NCBI GenBank assembly: GCA_036583965.1
Contig: JAZBQD010000021.1
Span: 19,754,771 to 19,818,770, forward strand
From: Prunella strophiata
Taxonomy: Eukaryota > Chordata > Aves > Passeriformes > Prunellidae
Length of the DNA stretch: 64,000 bases
Direction: 5' to 3'
The number at the start of each line of letters is the position of its first letter. Positions within the stretch are counted from its first letter, which is position 1. The position numbers and the translations under genes were made by a program. Under the pieces are notes generated by a model. The model saw nothing but the letters and a program-made list of their open reading frames with translations, was not told where the DNA came from and did no database searches. Positions 33,157 through 45,862 of the stretch are shown here, in pieces.

Positions 33157-36100
33157 AAATGGCCAAAGGGAACTGGGGTGGTGACCAAGGTGTGATGGCT
33201 TTGCAGGGAGTTGTGGAATTGGCCAGTGGGGCTTGAACTGGGCAATGGGAAGAGCAGGGAAGCACTTTTCCCTCTCTCCATGCTCTCCATGAGCACCAGT
33301 GGCTGATGGAAACACAGAGGCACCTCCAAGACCTTGGCTCACTCTCCAGAGGTGTCCTGGCTCTGCTCCAGGAAGGATTTCACCCAAAATAGACCAAATC
33401 TGGCCCCAAATGGAGCAGGAGCCATCCCGAGCTGGGGCTTTGAAGGTGCTCAGGTCATTTCACACTTGGGGGTGAGAACTGTGCCAAGGAAAGGGAAAAT
33501 ATCCCAGATTTCCACCCAAAAGCAGGCAGGAGTTGATATCTTGGACTGAGCTGGGGTTGAGTCATTGAGTTTGGCTCCAGGAGAAATTAGCTGGAGTCAC
33601 AATCGGTGCAAACCAAACTGGATGAAGGCACAGGGACGATGCCAAAGGTGGGAAAAGGTGCCAAGGTTTGAAGGGGTTGGGCTGAATTCCTGCTGGGATG
33701 GAGCTCCCCTCCATGGGGGACAGGGACAGTGACCTTGAGGGGCTGCTCTGGGGTGCCACAATTAAAATATCCTTAGGGAACACGCCATCCTCCTATTCTT
33801 TACACAAAACCAGAATAAAATCCTCCCAATAACTCTGCTGGGGAAATGTCTCAGGCTAGATAAAAATGAAGTTAAAAAAAAAAAAAAAATCTTCCAGTAG
33901 TTTTTGGTTGTATAACACTGAAGGCATCACTTATTTCTTGCCAAAACCCCCTGATAAGACCCCTCTGTGTTTTTCCTTTTAATTAAAACGAGGCTTTTTA
34001 TGTACAAATAAAACATTGGTGCCATATTTTTCTTTTATGGAATATTATGTCATGGCAGGATTTGTGGCTGCTCCAGACACTGAATTCCCAGCGGGAGGGA
34101 AGTAAATCTCAAGTGCATTCTCCAGTCCTTCCCTCCACCACTCCTTGCTGATATAGAGAGGCCCAATGCCTGCTCATAAATATTCCCAGCTTTCCAGAGG
34201 ATCCTGGATGCCTCTGCTGCTTTAATGCTTTGGATTACGAGTTGCAAGAGGGACATAAATTTAATCTCTGGACCTACAGAAAGGAAAAGGCTCTCTAAGT
34301 TTAAAAATGTTTTTCTTTGCAATAAAACCAGCAGAATTATTGATTGGAGTTCCTGGGACTTGCAGAGGGTGTTGTTTTTTGTTGTTGTTTTTTTTTTTCT
34401 CCATTTTTATTTAATTTTATTTTAGTTATAAATGCCCAGGAGCAGGGGCTGTTTATTATGTGCCAGCATAACCCCAGTCAAGGCTGCTCCCAGCTTTTTG
34501 GTGGCATTTGGATTTGTTGTCCCAGAAATGAGGAGACCAGGAAGAAATATGGGTATGTGGGGGATTTTGTGTGGGTGGCACTGAAGGCTGGATCTGCAGC
34601 AGAAGGCCTGGAATGATCCAGCTCTTCTTGGTGGCCTTCCCCAGGGAGGGCAAAGAGAAAACCACTGGACAGGAGTGAGAAATCTGTGGGATTTTGGGAA
34701 TTACAAGGACATGGAGCCAGCAGCCCTGGAAGTGTTTATTAGATTAAAGGGAGCTGTGACTCAGTTTTGGGGACATTTGGGAAGTTCCTGTCTGGTTCAA
34801 GATGTTCATCCCTTAGTGGGGAACCCCCCCACCCTGCCTGGGAGGAAGAGCAGAAATCCTGGGAGTTTGTGGATGTGATTCCCACAGGTTTATAAGGAAA
34901 ACTTCACATTGGAGAGGGGCTGGGGCCAGTTCCTGATGGAGCCTGGACTTTGGGATCTTGGGGAGTTCCCTCCCAAGCCATGGGTTTGTTGTATTACTGG
35001 AATTTGTTTGATGGGGGTTCCTGCTGTGCCTTGTGGAGGGAAGTGGGGTTTGCTGCTGTGGAATCATCCCATCCATCCAGGGGAGAACACACTCCTAAAT
35101 ATTCCAATGCCTGATCTGGGCATTCCTGGGCTTGAATTCCAGCCAGTTTGCTGGAATGATGTCATTTGGGGAGCTGGCACCAGCAGAGCTCTCCTGACTT
35201 GCAATCCTAAACCATTTTCCACCTGCCTTTCCATCTTGGCTGCACATGGGAGGAAGGAAAATCAATTGTTTCCCATCCCCCTCAATGTTTTGGGGCTGGA
35301 ATATGAAGGGTCCTGGTTTCCCCCCAGGAAAGGAGAACTTGGAGTGTTTCTGGTGTGGGTTTTGGGGTGTGTTTGAGGGTGACCCTCCCTTTGCTGCTGG
35401 CAGGGTCTGACTCCTGCCCAGAGGAGCAGCTCTGGCCCCTCTGCCCTTTCTCCACGAGCTTTTTCCAAGGGAAAACTCATAAAACACAAACTCCTTCTTC
35501 CCTGCTCCCCTCATCTCCTGGCTCCCCCTGGCTCTCTCCCCAGAACACATTATTGGATTTTGGTGGAAATGCTCTGGGAGCCCCCCAGAGTTTCCAGGGG
35601 GTCTCTCACCCTCTCAGCTCCCTGATGCTGCCTGGGCTTCCTCTCCCTGGATTCTTTTTCTGGACTCTTCCCTTGTCCAGCTCCTCTTGTCCCTGATCTC
35701 TTTGCTTTTCCTCTCTCAGCCACATTATTGTCATGGAGCTAAGGGCAGGCAGAAGCTGGGGATGAGAGAGAATTCTGCAAGTTCTGGGATTGACATCAGG
35801 CAAGGAAAGGGAAAAAGAGCAAAGGAGAACAGTTCCACACTGAACATGTGGTGCTCTTTTGCCTCATTGTGAATTATCAGCCCAGTGATTTACACAGGCT
35901 GAAATCCATTCCAGAGCATGAGAGCAGATTAATAAATATGGGATTTTGGAGCTGCTTGAACAGATATTTGTCTCTAGGATGGCTCCCTGAAGGTGTGGCC
36001 CGTGTTTTGTGGATCAACCACTTTCCACAAAAGCAGTGTGCTCCATCCCTGACATGGATTTGTGGCATCAGCAATTCCTAGAGCAGCTTCAGAGCAGGGA

Positions 36101-36634
36101 AAATGTTTGGTTTGGAGGTTGTTTTTTTTTTTTTTCTGGCTCAATCCTTTTCAGTGTCTATTTTTTAACCTAAAGTACATTCTTGGCTCAGCCAGGAAGG
36201 CCAACCAGTGTTTCTTTTTATGATCCTTTATTTGCCAAAGATATTAAAATGTATATATTTATATATATTTATATATTCCTAGAGGAAGCTGCCAAAGCAA
36301 ACTGTCCTCACTGTGTGTCTGCTCCCGGGTAGCTCTGCCAAGGAGCAGGTCTGGATTTTCCTCCCAATCTTTTCTCCATCTGGGACAGAAGCAAAGGAAT
36401 GGGGGCAAAATCCAGGTGTTCCCAAATTGCTGAGCTGGTGCCTTCCCACCTCATCCTGGGGCAGGGAAAAGTGGGAGTGTGGGGTTGGTGTTCACATTGA
36501 TGTTCTACCAACGCAGAATTGGAAATGTACCAAATCTGCTTGGGAATATCCAAAGTTGAGCATTCCCAATGGATCCGTGCCAAACTTTGGAACATCTCAG
36601 TGGCCAACATCTCAAACCAGCCCCGTGAGGATGC
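33157..36634. other. Unique non-coding DNA with simple tracts
   Basis: Contains A16 at 33874-33889, T-rich sequence at 34373-34400, T14 at 36122-36135 and an AT-only tract (TATATATTTATATATATTTA) at 36250-36280. The section at 33930-34060 is AT-rich and non-repetitive. No gene or mobile element recognised. Confidence 0.45.
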
Positions 36635-37093
36635 AGGGATGAGGGGATGGGAGCTGCTTGAATGGATGGAGGGATGGAGCTGTTCCCAGGAATGAGAGGA
36701 TGGAGCTCCAGGGATGAGGGGATGGAGCTGCTTGAATGGATGGAGGGATGGAGCTCCAGGGATGAGGGGATAGAGCTTCTTGAATGGATGGAGGGATGGA
36801 GCTGCTCCTGGGGGTGAGGGGATTGAGCTCCACAGATGAGGGGATGGACCTCCAGAGATGAGGGGATGGAGCTGCTCCTGGGAATGAGAGGATGGAGCTC
36901 CAGAGATGAGGGGATGGAGCTGCTCCCGGGAATGAGGGGATGGAGCTCCAGGGATGAGGGGATGGAGCTGCTCCTGGGAATGAGGGGATGGAGCTCCAGG
37001 GATGAAGGGATGGAGCTGCTCTAGGGGTGAGGGAATGGAAGCTCCAGGGATGAGGGGATGGAGCTGCTCCCGGGAATGAGGGGATGGAGCTGT
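36635..37093. repeat. Minisatellite of GGATGGAGCT units
   Basis: About 460 bp are built from variants of two alternating units, GGGATGAGGGGATGGAGCTC and CTGGGAATGAGGGGATGGAG, giving a higher period of about 48 bp in the right half (36830-37090). The left half is more irregular and includes a longer unit with CTTGAATGGATGGAGGGATG. Both strands have long open frames because the periods are multiples of three. The minus-strand frame of 168 codons reads as a Ser-Pro-His-Pro-Trp repeat and is not a recognised protein. Confidence 0.93.
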
Positions 37094-40000
37094 GCCAGTG
37101 CTCAGGCGGGTGAGTCACGGCCCCTCTGAGTCACATCCCAGATCCATGATTTCATCGCTGGAGGTTCAGGCTGAAAGTGCCCCGAGGAGGGAGATTGATG
37201 ACCCTGGGAGTCCAGAGGAGTGGGAGTGGGATGTTTGAGGGGAGTGGAGTGGAGCTCCGAGCTGGATGAGGCCGGCACGTATCGGGATGTGCTGATGTCA
37301 TCGTGTTGACAATGTGTGCTGGAAAGAGAAGCTCCAGGCTGCGATCTCCAGGTTCCTGGAAACTCTGAGGAGGATTTATTGTTCTGTGCTGCTGAATGGG
37401 GCTCTGCATCCGCCTTTGCCTGCGTTATCCCGAGGTTTGGGTGTGTGGTTTCAGTGCTGCTCCGTGCAGCTCCGATCCCTGTGCAAGGAGGGAAGGCTGA
37501 GAACTCCCAGGAACAAAATCCCCTTCTCAGCAAAACCTCCCAAACCCTTCCTGGCCCTTCCAACCTCCCTGTGCCTGCAGCCAATTAATGAGCCTTTGGA
37601 AGCTCATCCCTTTAATTGTTTTGTGGGATCAGCTTCTGCCACTCCTGCTGCTCCTGAGGTTTTCCTTGGCTCTTCCTGCTGGGAACACCTTGGGGCAGGC
37701 GCAGCACCGTGCTCCAGCCTGATGCCTTTTGCAGCCAGGATTTCCAAAGGAATCCAGACTGTGAAACCCCATCACTCTGCACCTGCTGTCCAGCCTGGAA
37801 AAGGGCTGTGCAGGCTGGAATGTTCACAGGGAGGTGGTAACTGAACACTAAAATCAAAGATTGGGACAAAGAGCAGAAGGTTCTGTGTGGGTTTTCCTGG
37901 GATCTGAGGGTTTCTCCACGTTGTGAGGGAATTTGAGCTGCCCCATCATTAACCTTGCTCAAAAATCAGGGATGAGCTCGAAATGAGGTACCTGTGGTTT
38001 TCCCAAACCTTCCCAAGGGCAGGAATCTGGGATTGCCTCTGTTTCTGCTCCATGGACAATTCCAAGATTTCAATCCCTCTGCCCTGAGACCCTGTTCTGG
38101 CCTCTAAAGCATAAAAGCAATAACACAAAAGTAATGAAGGTTTGGGGAGCTGTTCTGGGGAGATCTCTCTGGTTTGTGTCAGAAACTGAGAGCTGGGCCT
38201 GGGGGTCTGCTTTCAACCTGATACAATCAGAAACAGCCCCAGAAAAAGGCTGCTTAATTAAAGAACTCCTTTGTGCAACTCAAATAAAACCCAGCAGCTC
38301 AAAGCCAGGGGATCCTGGGAGGAGATAAAGGCATGGGGAGAGGTGGATGCTCAGTGGCCTCGGGGCATGAACAAAGCCCAGAGCAAAGCCAGATGTGGGC
38401 TGGGCTCCAGATGTGTGCTCTGAACTCTGCCTACCTGGGATGCAGCTGGGAGGGCTGCTGGGATCTGAGGATGTGGCCAGGAGGGGCAGATTTCCAGGGA
38501 GATTGGGGTCAGAGTGGGCCGTGCTGGGCTCACCAGCTGCTGTTCCTTAGAGAGGGAATTTTCATAGTCCATGAGAGGATGGAATTTAGTCCTGCTCTTT
38601 TCCCTTGGGTGATACTTCTCCCTCTGTTCCTGTCATTAATTTCTCCTCCAGGACCTGGGGGCTGTGAGGATCTGACACCTGCAGATCCCAAATCCTGCCC
38701 TGTGTGTCCTGGGCATCCCTGCTGATGGATTTGGCCTTGGCTCTGGGTGGTTTCACAAAAAAACTCTGGAGCAAGAGGGGCTGCCCTTCCAAACTCAGAG
38801 GGTTTTTTTCTTCTCAATATTTCACTTAAGAACTCCCAATATTCCTATTTTATATATTCCTGTACAATCCTTTAGAACCCCATTGCCTCAGGCTTTTTTC
38901 TGCAGTAACTCCCTGTCCTTTGGATCCAAAGGTTCACAGCACTGTGGCTCTCAATCCCTTTGGGAGCTGGGTGAAAACCCCTGTGGTCCCTTCCCATCTT
39001 TCCTGGCCTTTGGATACTCCTGTGGCCTCACTGGAAAGCTGCCCCTCAGCTCTTCTGCCCTTTGGTCTGGGCAAGATGTGCTCAGCTCTGTTCATCCTGA
39101 GCTTGCATTTCCTTCCTCACTCTCCATCCCTGAAGCTTTTGGAGCTCCCTCCTGGGAAGGAGAATCCTTTGTGGAGTGTGAAATGAGGGGAATCCTGAGG
39201 AGCTGGGGATAAACCTGGCTGGAGCAGCAGCCAGAGCTCAGCAGGTACCAGGCCCCACCTGCCTGTCCCAGCTCCCTCTCCTGGCACAGATGGAGCAGGA
39301 GCAGCTGCCAGGGAAAACAGGAGGAGGAGGAGGATGAAAAAGCCCATTTGGATGTGAAAGCATAGGAGTTGTGCAGCTCTTCCCCCAAAACAAAAATAGT
39401 ATCTCCAAGTGCATTCAGAGGAGTTCTGGCACTGCTGATCTGTGGATGGGAAGCACATTAGGAATGGTGCCTGCTCTGGAGCAAGCAGCTGTTATTGTGT
39501 CCACTGGAACCGTGGCAGTGAACACAGAGCACAGCTCCCCTGCTGCCCTGGCATGGATTGGGATCTCTCTGGAGTAAATCAGACTCCAGGGATGGCAGTG
39601 CTGTTGCTCTGTTTATGCCAGGCCTGGCCTGGCTTTTCCAAGTCCTGTGGGTGGGTTTTGATATCCAGAAAATGAATCCTCAGCACGGATCTGACCCAAC
39701 CCCCTGGATCTGAGCTCTTTGCAAGTTGAGATCCGGATGCAAACTTCCCAGCTGCACCCTCTTGTCCCTGAGCCCAGTCAAGCCCTGTCTCTGAACCACC
39801 CACAGGCTTCAGGAGAAGGAACTGAGCTCAGCTCAGCAGGTCAGGATCTGCTGAGCCAGCACTTGGAGCACCCCAGCCCCTCTTCCCTGCTCTCCATGGT
39901 GAGCCTGAGCAGTTGATGGAAATCTGCTGGATTTCCCCAGCGTGGGCTCAGCTGGGAGTGTGAGCAGCATCAGACCTGACAGAGTTTTGGGTTTGGTTGG

Positions 40001-42319
40001 TTTGAGGAGGGAGTGCACTCCCATCCCGTGCTGGCTGGGTTTGGGAGGTCATCTCTGCCAGGAGGAGCTGGGCTGGATCAGCCCTGCTCACCCAGGACAT
40101 TGCTGGGAGGGTGCTGGCAAAGCAGGGCTGGTTTTGTCCCAGCCTCAGCCCTCTGGGCTCATTGGGAAAGCTGATGAAGAGTCAGGAAGTCCTAAGGGAG
40201 AGAAAAGAGGGAGAAGGAAGGATGGAGCAGAGCAGTCTGTGGGGATTTTATAAAGGAAACAGCAGCGTAAAACTCCTGAGAAGTTCAGTTCCCTTCAGTT
40301 CCTGCTGAGGGGGAATCTTCTGCCATCTCTCAGTTCCTCTCTCCAGGGATGTGCAAAATGCTCAGACTGACCCAGGTTAAGTGGAATATTTCTGTGGTGG
40401 TTCCAACTGAGAGTGGTTCTTGCTGCCTCAGCCCTGAGCTGGGGGGATGTGATTTAAGTTTCCCTGGGCAGGTTTCTCCCACCCAGAACAGGAATATTTC
40501 ATTTCCTTGACATTCAGAAGATCCAATCCTCAGCTATAACCTTTTTCAGTTCCTGTTTAATCATTAGTTTTTCAAATCTTTGGGGTTTGGGGCAAGTATT
40601 TTGTTTGATGTGTTTCTTCTGGGCAATATTTTCATGATAAAAACTTGAGGTGTGCATGTCAAACCCATCCTTGGGTGGCAGGAATTGTGCTGGATTTAAT
40701 CTTTGGATATTATTCCTCATGGAATGTGCAACCTTCTGAGATCTCCTTTCCAATAGAAGCAGATCTTTGCCAGGTGTGGTGTCCTGTATTTATTTTGCTG
40801 TTTCATAGGGGAATTTTGGGTGCTGCTTCACCACCTCTGTGACTTCTTCTGGAGCAGCAGCAGTTCTGGGAACAGAGGAGAAGCCTTGGCTTGCAGGGAG
40901 CAGAATCTGGAGCACTTCAATTCCCAGGGTCATGGGTTTGCTGTTTTATGGGAGCCCATGTGCTGCATTCCCAGCAGATGAAAGGATTTTGCTGTCAGCA
41001 CTTTGAAAAAAACCCAGAAAAAACCAAACCCAAGTGGGACTCTGGGTCTGCCTTTGGCATGTCTTGGGGCTTTTTGGGTCAAGCCACCACTGGAAAAATC
41101 CCCCAATTCTTTCCACTGGGAAAACCCACAAAATGTGCTGGCAAAGAGAGGACAGTGTAGGCAGACTAACAGCCAGGTAGTGGGGCCATGCATTTTTGGG
41201 GATGCTTCATGGATCATTTAACCACTTTAAGCACCCGGTAGGGCAAAATTCCCATCTCCTACACCTTTTATTTTCCTGAATAAAGGAAAAAGCTCACATT
41301 ATTTCTCTATTTTCCCCTTAAGAACAAAGCTAAACACCATTAAATCACTTTTATCAAAGTCCTTCTTAAAATGTTTCCACGCCATGGCTTGGGAGCATTC
41401 GGAGAGGATCCAAACCTGGATGTGGTGATGGAGATTTGAGCTGAGCTCAAATCCTGGAGCTTTGTTTTCAGAATCTGCGGAGATTTGGGCAACTTTTTCC
41501 AGGATGAGGAGTTTATTTGCCGAGAAATGCAATTTTGGGGTTGACTGCAGCTCTTTTCTGAGTTGGCACTGGGAGCTCATCTTTTTGTAAAGGGCAGCTC
41601 GGTTTTGTTCCTGCGTTTTCAGAGCTCAATATTCCAGTTCTTCCATTTCCCAGTAATGTTTTATAGCCTCCAAACCTTCCTGCAAAGGGCAAGAACGATC
41701 AGGAGCACCAAACCAAAGCGAAGGGATTGGTCATGCTTTGGGGTTGACCTGAACTGAGAGGATTATTTGGGGTTTTCTTTTGCTGAGCTGGAAAAATAAA
41801 TCCGGAGCTTTTCACTCCAAGTGCAAACATAACCTTCCCTCACCCTTGGAACGAGCCAGGGAATCTCATTGTGGGATTGGCCTGGTTGGGAGTGCAGAGC
41901 CAATCTCCACATCCCGGGTGCTTTTGCAGCTTTCTCATCAGGAGGAGGAATTAGGATTTAATTAATGCTTTGATCTCGGGAAGTGGCACTTCCCGGATCC
42001 TCATTGCCTGTGCCTGCTCCCAGACAAGTCCCTGTCCTTCTCTGTGGTCACTTTGTCCTTGAGTGCAACCAGGTTCAATTCTTGTGAGTGCCAGGAGGGC
42101 AGATTCAGACCTCAATTAACTTGGGTAATTAATTAAATTGAGTTAAAAGGTCAGGGCGTTGCACTTCAGGGCAGAACTTTGAGCTCTGGGAACGTGTCCA
42201 TAAAATTCACCTCTCTTCCAGCCAGGTGTTCCTGAGGGTGGAAGAGGATCCCAAGAGGGGTTGGGAGTTCCTGCTCAATGATATTTGTCTGGAATTGATC
42301 TGGAATTGGAAGAGTTGTG
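37094..42319. other. Longest repeat-free stretch, 5.2 kb
   Basis: No CR1, SINE or tandem array is recognised over 5.2 kb. A mild CG excess occurs at 37110-37290. AT-rich segments lie at 38100-38130, 38800-38880 and 42100-42150. Splice-like pyrimidine tracts occur, but I could not assemble an exon with a recognisable protein. It may hold regulatory DNA or unrecognised exons. Confidence 0.4.
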
Positions 42320-42412
42320 GAATAGAATCACAGGGTGGGTTGAATTGAGAGAAATCTCAAACCTCATCTTGTTCCCTGGGCAGGGACACCTTCCATAGAG
42401 CAGGCTGCTCCA
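42320..42412 (-). mobile_element. CR1 LINE, 3' end fragment
   Basis: GGAATAGAATCACAGGGTGG, GGGCAGGGACACCTTCCATA and GAGCAGGCTGCTCCATG mark a strongly mutated outer 90 bp of the element. Confidence 0.75.
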
Positions 42413-43461
42413 TGAGAACATTTCTGGGGCTGATTTGGTCTGGAGCAGGCTGGAGCACAGAGCTGGCTGTATCCCAGAGCTGACAAAGCCTGGAACAGGG
42501 TGCAGTGGGACACTCAGCCCTGCCATGGCCAGCAGCAATCCCAGCTGATGGCCCTTGAGAAGTCCTCCTGCAGTTGCTGTCACCCACAGAGTCAGTGTTC
42601 CTGGGGGGATCAGGGCTGATCTCTGAGGAGGCAGAGGAATGGAAGGATTGCTTCATTCCTGTCAGCACTCCCCATCCCAGCAGTGCTGCCTCCTGGAACA
42701 GGAATCTCCTCCCTGGCTGGGCTGGAGCTGAGCTGAGCTGGTGGTGTCACAGCCTGGGGGTTCCAGCAGGGCTGTGCTGACGAGTGATGGCTCTGTTGGA
42801 GGTGCTGACAGATTCCAGGGGAGATCCTGGGGCCAGGTTCTGTTCCTGGATGTATGGAAAACCAGGATACTCCCATCTCCTCCATCTTCCAGCTCCTTCC
42901 CTGCTGCTTTTCATTTTATTGCCCATCTCTCTTCATTTAGAGGCTCCCTTTTGGGAGATGTCTCTCTTCCATCCTCCTCCTGCTCATCCCTCACGTTGCC
43001 TCTTCCTTGCTTCTCCAGATTTGCTGTCAGAAGCAGTTTGTCCATAATTTTCCAGGTTTATTAATGACACATCCATTATCCTCAGGGCTGGTTTTTTCTG
43101 TGGATCTCCCAAATTCCTGCTGCAGTTGCATCTCCCAGCTTTTCCTGTTGTTTTGTGGAGCTGGGGAGCCAAGGGGAGCTGGGGAATGTGGCTGAGGGGG
43201 GTTCCTTGTGACAACCTTGGAGTTTCCCAGCCTCCTGCCTTTTCTCAAATACATTGAGAGCAAGATAAATATTCCCTGTCCTGCCATCAGATGGATTGGA
43301 AACATGCAAACCTCGCTTAAACTGAAAGACAAAACCACTCCTGGGTTTGCTCAAGTCTCCCCCAGCGTGTAGAAAATAAATGTTCAAATTATTCCTGAGG
43401 CAACTCCCTCGTGTGACAGAGCCACCAAAGAGTTTTTGGTGGCTTTAAGGGCAGGAAGCTG
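42413..43461. other. Unique non-coding DNA
   Basis: Nothing recognised. The stretch at 42960-43060 is rich in pyrimidines on the plus strand. Confidence 0.4.
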
Positions 43462-43632
43462 CAGCAGGGGAGGGTTAGGTTGGATTTTAGGGCAAGGTGG
43501 AACAGGCTCCCCAGGGAATGCTCACAGCTCCAGAAGAGTTTGGACAAAGCTCTCAGGGATGCACAGGGTGGAGTTGTTTGGGTGTCTGTGCAGGGCCAGG
43601 AGCTGGATTTGGATGATTGTGTGGATCCAAGT
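43462..43632 (+). mobile_element. CR1 LINE, 3' fragment of a different subfamily
   Basis: GGGGAGGGTTAGGTTGGATT, GGAACAGGCTCCCCAGGGAA, GTTTGGACAAAGCTCTCAGG and TGCAGGGCCAGGAGCTGGAT match the CR1 group that ends with a GGGCCAGGAGCTGGACTCGATGATCC-type sequence, not the GGTTTGGGTTGGAAGG group common elsewhere here. In one plus-strand frame a trace of the ORF2 C-terminus remains (RLDFRARWNRLPRE). The true 3' terminus is lost. Confidence 0.85.
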
Positions 43633-44201
43633 CACTTAATTTCATTTATTTCTGTATTTCTGCAAAAATGCTCCTGAAAGCAGCTGTGGGTGATCCCCCT
43701 GTTCCTGTGGAGCTCGAGATCCCTCTGGGAGTGAGGGACACACACTCTGCAGCCCTGCAGCTGGGGATGTGCCTCTGTGGATGCTCCTTTCCACTCCAAG
43801 GCCCCAGTATCTGGCTGTCTGTGGCAGGGAGGCTCTGCAGACACCAAACCCTTCTCCACATTCCCCTTTCAGGTCAGCTTTGCCTTTCCTTGGATGGAGT
43901 GAGAACAAACAGATGTTCCCAGAGAGCTGGGCTGACCTGGAAACCATTAATTAGGGAGTGAGGGAAGGAGCAGAGTGCAGGGTTTGGATTTCCTTTGAGG
44001 AGAACTATTTTTAGGCTCAGGACAAGTTAACAGCAACCTGCTGCTGGGGCCAGTGGGGAAAACGAGGAATAATGGTTTCCTTTCAGAGAGGGATGGTTCC
44101 TGGAGTGCTGTGATTCCTGGGATTAGCTTAGGTGAAGTTTAGATACATTAATTTTGGGGGGGAAAAAAGTGGATGTGCAGTCCCTCGTCTGGTCTGGCAA
44201 G
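43633..44201. other. Unique non-coding DNA
   Basis: Nothing recognised apart from a G-rich spot (GGGGGGGAAAAAAG) at about 44155-44168, just before the duplicated segment. Confidence 0.4.
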
Positions 44202-44530
44202 AATTGTAGGATTGTGGAATGGTTTGGGTGGGAAGGAAGCTCAAAGCTCCTCATTCCAGCCCCTGCCATGGGCAGGGACATCTTCCACTCTCCCAGGTTA
44301 CTGCAAGCCCTGTCCAGCCTGGTACACTTCCAGGGATCCAGGGGCAGCCACAGCTCCTCTGTGCCAGGGCCTCCCCACCCTCCTTGTAAACCTTCACCTG
44401 TTTCTAGATCCCAGTCCATTTGTGGGATTATTTCTGTAGGATTGTCTCTTCCCACCAGCTAAACCAAGCTTACTTTTGGGCTCTGGGTTGGTTACATGTT
44501 TTGGGGCCAGCCTGGCAGATTTCCAGAGCT
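44202..44530 (-). mobile_element. CR1 fragment plus flank, duplicate copy A
   Basis: The first 190 bp are a CR1 3' end: GGAATGGTTTGGGTGGGAAG, CTGCCATGGGCAGGGACATC, GGATCCAGGGGCAGCCACAG, CCCCACCCTCC. The next 140 bp (from CTAGATCCCAGTCCATTTGT to GCCTGGCAGATTTCCAGAG) also match the sequence that follows the CR1 piece at 46992. Shared words are AGATCCCAGTCCA, GGGATTATTT, CCAGCTAA, GGGTTG and CTGGCAGAT.TCCAGA. The shared unit is therefore longer than the usual CR1 3' piece: either one segment duplicated locally or a composite CR1 subfamily with its own inner region. Confidence 0.85.
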
Positions 44531-45862
44531 GTGCCACCCCTCTGCCTGCCTGCAGAGCAGGGAAGGGGCTTTAATCCCAGCCTTGCTCCTCATAGCTGCA
44601 TTCCCAAGGCTCAGGTGGAATGGGAAGTTTAAGTGGGAAGTATGTTTAAGTAGGAAGCATGTTTAGCTAATTTATCAAGTTTAGACACCATATGTCTGTC
44701 CAACACAACACCAGAAAAATCCATTTTCCACTTATCTAGTTAGTGCACCAGTAGATACTTGGCCAATTCAGAAGATATCAGTGAAGCCATACAAAGTACA
44801 TTCACTAAGCTCATCCACTTGGGATCTTCTCGTGGGCTTGTGTGAAATGACCCCAGCTGGGTTTGTCCTGTCCTGCTCAGCCCTGGCAGGCCAAAGGCCA
44901 CACGAGCTGCCCTGGCTGCATCCTGAGCTCCCAAGCACCTGGTTCCAGTTCCTAGAAACCTGAGAGCCGTGGAAGCAGCACAGGGAAGGGCAGGGCTGGA
45001 GCAGCCCTGGGGAACGTGTGGGAGTCCTGGTGTGGTGTTCAGCTCTGGAACCTCCCCAGCTCCATCCTCGGGGAGGGATCTGTGCTGTCCTGCAGAACTG
45101 GCCAAGGAGCAGTGAGCTGAGAGCAGCACGAAGCCAGCAGTGCAGAGCAGGCTGTGAGCACTGGGAATAGTGGGAATGGCAACCCCTGGGCATCCAGGGC
45201 TTGGGCATGGCTTGGCACTGCCCTCTTGATGTCATCTGTGCTGCCCAGGGAGCTTTTCCAGCCTGAGGAGGCAGGGAATTGTGTGGCAGCACTGAGGATA
45301 TCCAGGCAGGTGTTAGAGCCTGGCTCTGTGTGCTCACAGATGTTTCCCAGCACGAGCACAAAGCCAGGGCCTGGGGTAGGTTCCCATCCTCTGTGAGGTT
45401 TTTTTTGTGGGAGTTTCTTCTCCTTTCTCTGCTTTTTGGGGGTGTAATTGCCACAGTTCCCGTGCCACGTTGTGGGGGGAGCAGTGCAGGTCAGGATTTG
45501 CTGTCACCTTGTCCCTGAGCACCCCTGAGTGACTCCTTGTCCAAGTGCTGCAGTTCCCTGCTGAGGGGGAGAACTTCACTGAGATGGATCTGACTTCTCC
45601 TAAACATCACATTCCTGCCTCGTGTGGAGATCAATCATCCCTCTGTCAGAACCTCCCCTCTGCCCCAGCCCAGCCCTGCAAGGCTGCAGCTCCGTGGAAT
45701 TCAGGAACATTTGTGGGAGCAAGACCTGACTTGCTGCTCTGGGGAGGAGGCAATTTGGGCTTGTTTGGGTTTGGTTTTGGGCTTGTTTTTGTGCTGTCAT
45801 GGGAGCACTGTGGGTTCACCCAGATTTAATCATTGCAGGGACACAGAATTTCCCCTACAATG
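44531..45862. other. Unique non-coding DNA
   Basis: No gene recognised. Minus-strand frames of 129 and 228 codons (44740-45454) overlap in different registers and are not protein-like. Two imperfect repeats of AAGTGGGAAGTATGTTTAAG occur near 44630-44668. Confidence 0.4.

Noticed and set aside
36612..37118. Ser-Pro-His-Pro-Trp repeat protein of 168 codons on the minus strand
   Set aside because: It is produced by the GGATGGAGCT minisatellite, whose periods are multiples of three.
44740..45454. Overlapping minus-strand frames of 129 and 228 codons
   Set aside because: They use different registers of the same DNA, with no domain or conserved motif, as expected from stop-poor sequence.
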